Shown one piece after another: positions 58,294 through 64,000 of a stretch of DNA of 64,000 nucleotides. Source of the DNA: Clostridiales bacterium (lineage in GTDB: Bacteria; Bacillota; Clostridia; Christensenellales; Aristaeellaceae); contig SVGJ01000008.1 of the NCBI GenBank assembly GCA_015056415.1, forward strand, positions 18,024 to 82,023, read 5' to 3'. Position 1 is the stretch's first letter; the number at the start of each line of letters is the position of its first letter. Below the pieces are notes generated by a model that was given only the letters and a program-made list of their open reading frames with translations, had not been told where the DNA came from and ran no database searches. A program made the position numbers and the translations under genes.

Positions 58294-58324
58294 AAAAGCA
58301 GCTTGCACAAGCAAGCTGCTTTTT
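58292..58324. terminator. Bidirectional terminator between pnuC and the VanY-like gene
   Basis: AAAAAAGCAGCTTGC pairs with GCAAGCTGCTTTTT around ACAA, with an A-run and T-run on the two sides. Confidence 0.95.
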
Positions 58325-58333
58325 GATCGCTTA

Positions 58334-59467
58334 TCAATACTCAAACACCGTGACCACCGCGCCCATGTTGTCCAGGTTGGATACATAGGTACCGGCCTTG
58401 GTGTTGATCTCCACCTCAACGGGGTTCACCTCGTCGCCCACATAACGGCGGACGATCTCATAGCGCAGGGTGCCGTCCTCAAACACGGCGATGTGGGGGT
58501 GCTCCTGCAGGTACTCCACATACTCCTCCAGGCACAGATCCAGGTGGTGCATCACCGCGGCGTGAGCCTTGCCCACATAACGGTAGCAGTCCAGCGAAAC
58601 GGCAACGCCCGTCTTGTAGCTCTTGTCCTGGGTGCCCTTGACGGGGTAATCCGCCTTGGGGAAGCGGAACACCAGACCGTACCTCCAGCAGTTCTCGTTC
58701 ATCCACTTGCCGGCTTCGGTCTCAACGTAAGTGGAGCTGTTCACAGCGGAATCGCCGCTCTTGTACAGGCGCAGGGTGAAGGCCAGGCCGGAGTTGAACT
58801 CGCTGGTGCCGGGGTAGTTCACGTCGCGCTTGGTGCGCTCAATGAGCTCGTTGCCGGAGTAGCGGCTGCTGTACTGCTCCATGTACTTGTTGAACAGGGT
58901 GTTCTGGGTCTCCCAGGAGCGGTAGGCCTCGTCCACCATGTAATTCTCGTGACCGGCGGCCTTGGCGTCTGCCAGGGCCTCCTTCAGGGCGTCGATGGCC
59001 ACGGGGAACAGCTGCAGGTTATAGTTCTTCACCGGGATGTCGCCACTGGAATGATTACCGATGGAGACCAGTGCCTCCTCGCTGAAATCATCGGGGCGGG
59101 AATGCCACTGGTTTACCAGCAGCATACCGTTGTTCATGATGTCGGCACGGTTCAGGGTGATCATGCTGGGGCTTTCCAGGGGATAGGTGGTCAGGTCCAC
59201 CACGTCCCAGCCCTCAGCATTGGGGGCGGGCCACGCCAGATTGGCGCCCGACTGGGTGGAAGCCTCGAACTCCGCCATGGCCTTGGCGTATTCCTGATCC
59301 CGCTGGGTGTTGATCTCCTTGACTTCTTCCTGCATATTGGCCAGCAGATTGGTGCGGTAGTCCCTGATGACGTTGCCCAGGAGGAGCGCGCCGGCAGCCA
59401 GAACGGCCAGAACGATCGTCCAGATCAGCATCACCTTGATGGGGTCGCGTCGTTTCTGATTCTTCAT
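58334..59467 (-). CDS. VanY-family protein lacking catalytic metal ligands (predicted pseudoenzyme)
   Basis: A 377-residue membrane-anchored protein: one N-terminal helix (VMLIWTIVLAVLAAGALLLG), a coiled-coil-like stalk (residues 45-80) and a D,D-carboxypeptidase-type domain. The fold markers of the VanY/LdcB family remain (EAYRSWETQNTLFNKYM, YPGTSEFNSGLAFTL, WMNENCWRYGLVFRFPK, CYRYVGKAHA). But the metal ligands of SEHxxGLAVD read SEFNSGLAFT, and the EPWHxRYVG motif reads SLDCYRYVG. The His, Asp, Glu and second His are thus all absent. A 50-residue C-terminal extension follows. The ATG at 59467 is chosen for its position before the membrane helix, but the ribosome site is weak; a GTG 16 codons upstream is possible. 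Confidence 0.8.
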   Translation of the reverse strand: MKNQKRRDPIKVMLIWTIVLAVLAAGALLLGNVIRDYRTNLLANMQEEVKEINTQRDQEYAKAMAEFEASTQSGANLAWPAPNAEGWDVVDLTTYPLESPSMITLNRADIMNNGMLLVNQWHSRPDDFSEEALVSIGNHSSGDIPVKNYNLQLFPVAIDALKEALADAKAAGHENYMVDEAYRSWETQNTLFNKYMEQYSSRYSGNELIERTKRDVNYPGTSEFNSGLAFTLRLYKSGDSAVNSSTYVETEAGKWMNENCWRYGLVFRFPKADYPVKGTQDKSYKTGVAVSLDCYRYVGKAHAAVMHHLDLCLEEYVEYLQEHPHIAVFEDGTLRYEIVRRYVGDEVNPVEVEINTKAGTYVSNLDNMGAVVTVFEY

Positions 59468-59706
59468 ATGGATTGAAGCACCTGCCTTCCGCGAGGTTCT
59501 TGATTTGGTTCTCACACAGGAAACGGATATCCGCGCCTTTTTCTTCCAGCGATAGAGCGCAAAAATCCTATTTCTTCATACAAACATTCTCCACAGCCGA
59601 GAAAAGTTCCTTCTTTTCATTTCAAAAAAGTTACGATTCATGAATGGATTTGAACAGACAGGCGCACAATATCCGCGATCAACACTCTCCGAAAGGATGA
59701 ACAAGT

Positions 59707-60741
59707 ATGCGGAATATTGCGAAGATCCTCCTTTGCCTGCTGCTGGTCTGCGCCCTGTCCGGGTGCGCGGCCAGCGCCGACGAGCGCACCGGCGAGGCCC
59801 AGGGCTACGGCGGCACGCTGAAGGTTCGCGTCACCATGGATGGCGAGAAGCTCGGCCGGGTGGAGGTCACCCAGCACAACGAGACTCAGGGCGTCGGCAC
59901 CCGGGCCATCGACGCCCTGCCTGACGCCATGGCGTCCGCCGGCACCTGGGATGTGGACGCCGTCAGCGGCGCCACCGTGACCAGCAACGCCCTGAGGGAA
60001 GCCGTTCGCATGGCCCTGGGCGAGGAACCCACGCAGACCTCCCCCGCCGCCAGCCAACAGCCCTCACAGACCCAGCAGCCTGACACGTCCGCATCTACGG
60101 GTGCGATGAGCGGTGTGGGCATGACGGCCACCGGCCGCATCGGCCCCGGCACGGACGATACCGGCGCGCAGGTGTATTCCTTCAACGTTGTTTTCGCCCA
60201 CGGCACGTTTGACGATTCGGGCCGGGTGATGAGCCTGGACGTGGATCAGCTGGAGGTGGCTACGCCCAACTACGACGGCGCCTCCATGCCCCACTTCAGC
60301 GGCTTTCCCGGTCAGGGCGGCTACGCCCTGTGGGATGATGCCCAGGGCAAGGTCTCCGGCAAGACCGAAGATACTGACGAAGCCTTTCTTGAGGAGGTCT
60401 CCGGCTGGGTCAGCAAGCGCCAGCGGGGCGATGACTACAAGCTGAATACCGGCACATGGCAGCAGCAGATGGACGTGTATGAGCAGCTTTTCACCGGCAA
60501 AACGGTGGATGAGATCGAATCCTGGTTCGGCAAGTTCTGCTCCGACGAGACCGGCCGCCCCCTGAAGGAGGACGCCAGCAGCGAAGCCGATCAGACCAAA
60601 TACGCCGCCCTCTCCGATGAAGAGAAGGCCCAGCTCACCGACGTGACCTCCTCCGCCACCATGTCCCTGCGCGACAGCCACGGCGACATCCTCTCCGCCA
60701 TCCGCCGCGCCTGGGAGGCCGCAAGAGGCTCTGCCTCTTGA
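59707..60741 (+). CDS. FMN-binding-domain lipoprotein
   Basis: A 344-residue lipoprotein with lipobox ALSGC at residues 15-19. Residues 30-105 are an FMN_bind domain: GGTLKVRVTMDGEKLGRVEV, then the flavinylation-type motif SGATVTSNALREAV, whose Thr is the usual covalent FMN site. A Gln/Pro/Thr linker follows (TSPAASQQPSQTQQ). The C-terminal 210 residues are a second domain typical of extracellular flavoproteins in gut Clostridia (VVFAHGTFDDSGRVMSLDVD). Probably an extracytoplasmic redox carrier, provided an ApbE-like flavin transferase exists elsewhere. The stop codon lies inside a dispersed repeat. AAAGGA precedes the ATG. Confidence 0.85.
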   Translation: MRNIAKILLCLLLVCALSGCAASADERTGEAQGYGGTLKVRVTMDGEKLGRVEVTQHNETQGVGTRAIDALPDAMASAGTWDVDAVSGATVTSNALREAVRMALGEEPTQTSPAASQQPSQTQQPDTSASTGAMSGVGMTATGRIGPGTDDTGAQVYSFNVVFAHGTFDDSGRVMSLDVDQLEVATPNYDGASMPHFSGFPGQGGYALWDDAQGKVSGKTEDTDEAFLEEVSGWVSKRQRGDDYKLNTGTWQQQMDVYEQLFTGKTVDEIESWFGKFCSDETGRPLKEDASSEADQTKYAALSDEEKAQLTDVTSSATMSLRDSHGDILSAIRRAWEAARGSAS

Positions 60742-60831
60742 CCCCACTTAAGGGCTCTGCCCTTTGGCAATCCTGCCAGAGGCTCTGCCTCTGGACTCCG
60801 CTTAAGGGCTCTGCCCTTAAGAATCCCGCGA
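60724..60831 (+). repeat. Two tandem 54-base dispersed palindromic repeats
   Basis: Each unit contains the palindrome AGAGGCTCTGCCTCT, then GACYCCRCTT and the second palindrome AAGGGCTCTGCCCTT. Units are 60724-60777 and 60778-60831; a third, degenerate unit (AGGACCTTCGGCCCTCTCGA) follows at about 60831-60862. The last codons of the FMN-binding gene are inside the first unit. The remaining sequence to 60978 has no gene. Confidence 0.85.
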
Positions 60832-60978
60832 AGGACCTTCGGCCCTCTCGACTCCCGTTTTGAGGTGTGTTGCATGGATGCGTGATCGTTGGGGTCACGG
60901 TGCGCGGAGAGCGCACCGCGACGCGGGAGAGTAGCTTTTTGCGGGAAGTGGATTCCCTTATGAAACGGGGGTGATCTG

Positions 60979-61338
60979 ATGGACAGGCCCAAGGGGTGGT
61001 TTCTGCTGGCTTTGGTTGTGGTGACGCTGATGGTCATGGCAGCTGAAGCCCATCCTGCGGCAGTGTGGGCCATGACGGCGGCGGGAGCGTTCCTGGCTGC
61101 GCTGCCGGGACGGATCCGGCGCAGGAAGGAACCCCGGCTGCGCTCCACTTGGCAGGGTTGTTTGGTGTGTTTCGCGGCGGGGCTTGTGATGGTGCTGGCA
61201 GCAGGATTGGGGCGTATGAATGGACGGCTGTTGATGGGGCTGATGCAGGGCAGCGTCAGCGCCTTTGCCTTTGGGGCAGCAGCGTGGCTGGCAGCGCTTA
61301 TCGCCGCCCGCGTCAAGGAAAGGAGGCGGCGCACGTGA
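60979..61338 (+). CDS. Small membrane protein coupled to the next gene
   Basis: A 119-residue protein with four predicted hydrophobic segments (FLLALVVVTLMVMAAE, AVWAMTAAGAFLAALPG, CLVCFAAGLVMVLAAGLG, FGAAAWLAALIAARV) and a basic end (KERRRRT). Each pair of helices is separated by a basic loop. GGGGGTGA precedes the ATG. Its stop codon overlaps the start of the following membrane protein gene (GTGA). It and the next protein may form a two-subunit membrane complex. No family recognised with confidence. Confidence 0.7.
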   Translation: MDRPKGWFLLALVVVTLMVMAAEAHPAAVWAMTAAGAFLAALPGRIRRRKEPRLRSTWQGCLVCFAAGLVMVLAAGLGRMNGRLLMGLMQGSVSAFAFGAAAWLAALIAARVKERRRRT

Positions 61339-62054
61339 AGGAGCTGATGCTGGGTGGCGTTGCCGGACTGGCGCTGGGCATTGCGCTGCAGCGGCTTGGG
61401 CTCCACCGCCGTGCGGAGCTGCGCTGCGCCGTGGGCTTGCTGGCCCCGGAGCATCTGCGCTGCCTGCTGCTGGCCGTGGGCGCCGGTGGGATCCTCTCCG
61501 CCCTGATGATGTGGCTGGCGGTGATCGATGTGGATACCATCGTCGTACCGCCCCTGGACGGAGGGACGCTGCTGGGCGGTGCGATCTTTGGCGCGGCGCT
61601 GGGCTGGTCGGGGCTGACGCCCGCCACCGCGGGCGCGGTGCTGGGAGCCGACCGATTCCTCGAGGGGCTTTGCGCCGTGGCCGGATGCGTGGCAGGGGCT
61701 TTCCTTCTGCCCTATGCGGAGCGTGCCTTTCCCACCCTGCGCAGCTGGCTGGAGGCAGACGGGCGCACCTGGTTCCAAGTCACGCTGGATGAGCCCTTCC
61801 TGTTCGCCGGCGGATTCCTGGGGCTGGGCTGCCTGGGACTGTTCATCATCGCCGCGGCGCTGTTTATCCGCCGCGCCCATGAAACTCCTCCCCCGCCGGA
61901 GGAGCCCGCACCCATGCCTGTCAGCGACGAACCGCAGGCCGTACAGGAGGACGCGTTTATCGTCACCCTTCCCGGCGAGGAGCCCGTTGTGGTGGATACC
62001 GGCGAGGAGAACGATCCGCAGGAGCCTGCCCCGCCTGATGAAAGCAGCGGCTGA
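61335..62054 (+). CDS. YeeE/YedE-like membrane protein with acidic tail
   Basis: A 239-residue protein. The helical core (residues 1-175) includes MLGGVAGLALGIALQRLG, LLLAVGAGGILSALMMW and LLGGAIFGAALGWSGLTPAT, a pattern like the YeeE/YedE sulfur-transport family, where Cys residues mark the channel. Here Cys are in ELRCAVGLL, HLRCLLLA and GLCAVAGC. The C-terminal 60 residues are rich in Pro and Glu (ETPPPPEEPAPMP) and probably cytoplasmic. The start is a GTG with AGGAGG eight bases upstream and overlaps the previous stop. The family assignment is tentative. Confidence 0.6.
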   Translation: MKELMLGGVAGLALGIALQRLGLHRRAELRCAVGLLAPEHLRCLLLAVGAGGILSALMMWLAVIDVDTIVVPPLDGGTLLGGAIFGAALGWSGLTPATAGAVLGADRFLEGLCAVAGCVAGAFLLPYAERAFPTLRSWLEADGRTWFQVTLDEPFLFAGGFLGLGCLGLFIIAAALFIRRAHETPPPPEEPAPMPVSDEPQAVQEDAFIVTLPGEEPVVVDTGEENDPQEPAPPDESSG

Positions 62055-62078
62055 TCCGTTTCCGCAGATCAGCCGCTG
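62045..62078 (+). terminator. Stem-loop at the end of the YeeE-like gene
   Basis: CAGCGGCTGATC pairs perfectly with GATCAGCCGCTG around a 10-base loop. It includes the stop codon. No immediate U-tract, although TTTTTTATTT lies further on, so efficiency is uncertain. Confidence 0.6.
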
Positions 62079-62104
62079 AATTGTGTTCATTCCGTTTGCT
62101 TTTT

Positions 62105-62818
62105 TTATTTGACGTAGTCCCGTACATACAGGTCTGTGGAGGTGGCCACCGCAGACAGGCCGAGCATCTCGCTGACGGTGACGAACTCATATCCCTGCTC
62201 CTTGAGCTGCGGCAGCAGCTGCTGCAGGCACCGGTAATCCGCCACCATGGTGTGGAACAGAAGGATGGAGCCGTTCTGCACGTCATGGATGCACTTGTCC
62301 GGATCCGTCTGGCTCACGTCCCAGAGCACAGCATGGTTATATCCCGCCGATTCAATGGCGCTGAGCACATAGCCCACAGAGGTGTCCGAATCGTAAAGCG
62401 TGCCATAGGGCGGGCGCATCACCTGCATGGGATAATGGTAGCCCAGTACCTCGTCCAGCCGCTCCTGGTTGCGCAGCAGCAGGTTACGGATGCCCCACCT
62501 GTCCTGAGCGGCCAGACTGTTGTGCCAGTAGCAGTGATTGCCGATCTCGCAATCGGATTCCGCCACCATCCGCCACAGCTCCCTGTCCTCGTCCAGGAGC
62601 ACATAGCCCAGGGTGAAGAAGGTGATGGGAACGTCCAGCTCCTGTCCCAGCTCAAAGATGTCCCGCAGCACCCTGGTATCCTTGCAGTCATCCACGGTGA
62701 TGCAGATGCGCTTGTCATTCCGGTCGCCATGGCGCACGGTAAAGCCCTCCTCCACAGCGAAGGCGCGGGAGCAGAGCATCATCAGGCAAAGGCACAGCGC
62801 AAGGATGCGTTTCATCAT
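62105..62818 (-). CDS. Polysaccharide deacetylase (CE4), secreted
   Basis: A 237-residue protein with signal peptide (LALCLCLMMLCSRAFA). CE4 motifs appear in order: ICITVDDCKD (motif 1, TFDDG-like with Cys for Gly), EIGNHCYWHNSL (motif 2, His-x3-His), VMRPPYGT (motif 3), LWDVSQTDPDK (motif 4) and SILLFHT (motif 5). The metal ligands Asp and both His are present. Deacetylation of peptidoglycan or extracellular glycans is the usual role. GGAGG precedes two adjacent ATGs. It is divergent from rmlD with overlapping promoters. Confidence 0.88.
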   Translation of the reverse strand: MMKRILALCLCLMMLCSRAFAVEEGFTVRHGDRNDKRICITVDDCKDTRVLRDIFELGQELDVPITFFTLGYVLLDEDRELWRMVAESDCEIGNHCYWHNSLAAQDRWGIRNLLLRNQERLDEVLGYHYPMQVMRPPYGTLYDSDTSVGYVLSAIESAGYNHAVLWDVSQTDPDKCIHDVQNGSILLFHTMVADYRCLQQLLPQLKEQGYEFVTVSEMLGLSAVATSTDLYVRDYVK

Positions 62819-62850
62819 AACAAACCTCCGGCGGAACAGGTGTATGCTTC

Positions 62851-62901
62851 ATCTTACTCACAATAGCTTCACTTGTCAAGCAATTGAAGGCGTGGTATAA
62901 T
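62851..62901. promoter_or_regulatory. Divergent overlapping promoters for the deacetylase and rmlD
   Basis: Plus strand: TTGTCA (62873-62878), 17-base spacer, TATAAT (62896-62901). Minus strand: TTGACA (complement of 62874-62879), 17-base spacer, TAAGAT (complement of 62851-62856). The two -35 boxes overlap by five bases, so the polymerases would exclude each other. Confidence 0.75.
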
Positions 62902-62951
62902 AACCAGAAGAGCATGATCGGCCGATCAATTGCGAGGAACGGAGGCAGCCT

Positions 62952-63809
62952 ATGAAAGTACTGGTTACCGGCAGCGCGGGACAGCTGGGCTATGACGTGA
63001 TGAAACGCCTGGCCGCATTGAACATCGAAGCCAAGGGCGTGGATTATCAGGATTTCGACCTGACCGACGGCGAGGCCGTTATGGCCGCCGTATGCGGCTA
63101 CGCGCCCGACGCTATCATCCATTGTGCCGCCTACACCGCCGTGGACCGTGCCGAGCAGGAGCCGGAAAAGTGCGCCGCCGTCAACGGCATGGGCACGCTG
63201 AATCTGGTACGCGCCGCCCTGGCGGTGAACGCCAAGCTGCTGTATGTCTCCACGGATTACATCTTCAACGGTGAGGGCGAGACGCCCTTTGAGGTCAATG
63301 ACCCCTATGGCGCGAAGAACGTCTACGGCTTGACCAAGGCACAGGGCGAGGAGGCCGTCCGCAGCCTGATGACCCGTTTCTTCATCGTGCGCATCGCCTG
63401 GGTGTTCGGCCAGGGCGGCAACAATTTTGTCAAAACCATGCTGCGCTTGGGCGCCGAGCGGCCCGAGGTCCGCGTTGTGGCCGACCAGTACGGCAGCCCC
63501 ACCTACACCCACGACCTGTCCCGTCTGCTCTGCGACATGATCCAGACCAATAAGTTCGGCGTATACCACGCCACCAACGAAGGCTTCTGCTCCTGGGCTG
63601 AGTTCGCCGCGGAGATCATGCGTCAGGCCGACCTCAAATGCCGTGTCACGCCCATCCCCACCAGCCAGTACCCTACGCCCGCCAAGCGCCCGGCCAACTC
63701 CCGCCTGAGCAAATCCTGTCTGGACGTCGCCGGCTTCGACCGCCTGCCCCCGTGGCAGGACGCCCTGGCACGCTACATCAACGAGCTGAAAACCTCCGAA
63801 CTTTATTGA
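62952..63809 (+). CDS. rmlD: dTDP-4-dehydrorhamnose reductase
   Basis: NADPH-dependent short-chain dehydrogenase of 285 residues making dTDP-L-rhamnose, the last step of the rhamnose donor pathway for surface polysaccharide. The Rossmann motif is VLVTGSAGQLGYDV. The catalytic Tyr/Lys are in KNVYGLTKAQGE, and other family segments are HCAAYTAVDRAE, YVSTDYIFNGE, GPYG-like VNDPYGAKN, and QYGSPTYTHDLSR. Other rml genes are not in the window. GGAGGCAG precedes the ATG, and a strong terminator follows. Confidence 0.95.
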   Translation: MKVLVTGSAGQLGYDVMKRLAALNIEAKGVDYQDFDLTDGEAVMAAVCGYAPDAIIHCAAYTAVDRAEQEPEKCAAVNGMGTLNLVRAALAVNAKLLYVSTDYIFNGEGETPFEVNDPYGAKNVYGLTKAQGEEAVRSLMTRFFIVRIAWVFGQGGNNFVKTMLRLGAERPEVRVVADQYGSPTYTHDLSRLLCDMIQTNKFGVYHATNEGFCSWAEFAAEIMRQADLKCRVTPIPTSQYPTPAKRPANSRLSKSCLDVAGFDRLPPWQDALARYINELKTSELY

Positions 63810-63822
63810 TCCCTGTAACCGT

Positions 63823-63857
63823 AAGGCTCGCTTTCCAACACGGAAAGCGAGCCTTTT
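63823..63857 (+). terminator. Terminator of rmlD
   Basis: AAGGCTCGCTTTCC pairs perfectly with GGAAAGCGAGCCTT around a 5-base loop, then TTC. Confidence 0.9.
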
Positions 63858-63883
63858 CATATCCTCTTCCGGCCCAAAGGAAA

Positions 63884-63909
63884 CCCGCCGGAGGATTCAC
63901 TCCGGCGGG
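63884..63909 (-). terminator. Terminator of the right-edge surface protein gene
   Basis: CCCGCCGGAG pairs with CTCCGGCGGG around a 6-base loop, followed on the minus strand by TTTCCTTT, 15 bases past the stop codon. Confidence 0.75.
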
Positions 63910-63923
63910 TCGATGTGTTGGGG

Positions 63924-64000
63924 TTATGCCTTTCTGCGGCGGAGCAGCGCCAGCAGCATCAGCGCGGATGCGCCCGTCAGCGTCAGCCACAGGGCCAGGG
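63924..64000 (-). CDS. C-terminal end of a third sorting-signal surface protein (5' part outside window)
   Basis: The minus-strand frame entering from the right edge reads LALWLTLTGASALMLLALLR plus RRKA and stop. This matches the wall-sorting tail of the giant adhesin (LTLWMTLMGASVTMLMLLLK plus RRKA). The sorting motif itself should lie just outside the window. A terminator follows. The assignment rests on 24 residues and on similarity within the window. Confidence 0.7.
   Translation of the reverse strand, partial: LALWLTLTGASALMLLALLRRRKA

Overview
The window reads as chromosomal DNA of an anaerobic, spore-forming, low-pH-wall Gram-positive of class Clostridia (Bacillota) with a GC-rich coding style. 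The support is an intact spoIVB peptidase gene, YesM/YesN-type two-component genes, sortase-type surface proteins, AGGAGG-like ribosome binding sites, TTGACA/TATAAT promoters and many short stem-loop terminators. The dominant theme is plant or host glycan use (GH113, GH51, GH2, GH29, GH43, an esterase and three sugar ABC systems), which suits a gut or rumen organism. Genus-level assignment is not possible from the sequence alone.

Layout. 1-2.0 kb: end of a MalG-type permease and an MsmX/UgpC-type ATPase. 2.0-3.0 kb: GH113-like hydrolase on the minus strand. 3.1-7.2 kb: a sugar-sensing unit of YesN-like regulator, sugar-binding lipoprotein and YesM-like kinase. 7.4-12.1 kb: YtfQRT/YjfF-like sugar importer. 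12.4-15.6 kb: GH51 arabinofuranosidase and an esterase. 15.6-16.9 kb: AT-rich island with a small-molecule (APH(6)-like) kinase. 17.1-21.5 kb: GH2 beta-galactosidase and GH29 fucosidase. 21.5-23.3 kb: a broken small membrane protein gene, an AEC transporter and a small membrane protein. 23.5-27.5 kb: ChvE-GguA-GguB-like importer.

28.1-38.4 kb is an accessory region on the minus strand. It holds a 2,833-residue surface protein with an IPQTG sorting signal and three almost identical 101-codon repeats, plus a frameshifted TerB_N-like gene. It abuts the 3' end of spoIVB, and two extra degenerate spoIVB-like 3' ends lie inside it. 38.5-43.9 kb: spoIVB, a SARP/BTAD-type regulator, and an operon of LRR protein, phosphodiester glycosidase and Lgt-like membrane protein. 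44.1-48.5 kb: CHAP-like secreted protein, AsnA, metallophosphoesterase, Na/Pi cotransporter. 48.7-50.3 kb: GH43. 50.6-54.5 kb: second IPQTG surface protein. 54.6-59.5 kb: cell-wall binding protein with a YkuD-like tail, PnuC with a structured leader, and a VanY-family protein that has lost its metal ligands. 59.7-64 kb: FMN-binding lipoprotein, two coupled membrane proteins, polysaccharide deacetylase, RmlD, and the 3' end of a third surface protein.

How it fits together (inference): the sugar sensor at 3-7 kb probably controls the adjacent importer and perhaps the GH51/esterase pair, so that furanose-type or arabinose-containing side chains released outside are imported. The GH2/GH29 and GH43 genes use promoters that share a sequence element with the GH51 promoter, which suggests coordinated expression. 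The surface proteins and wall enzymes would mediate attachment and envelope remodelling.
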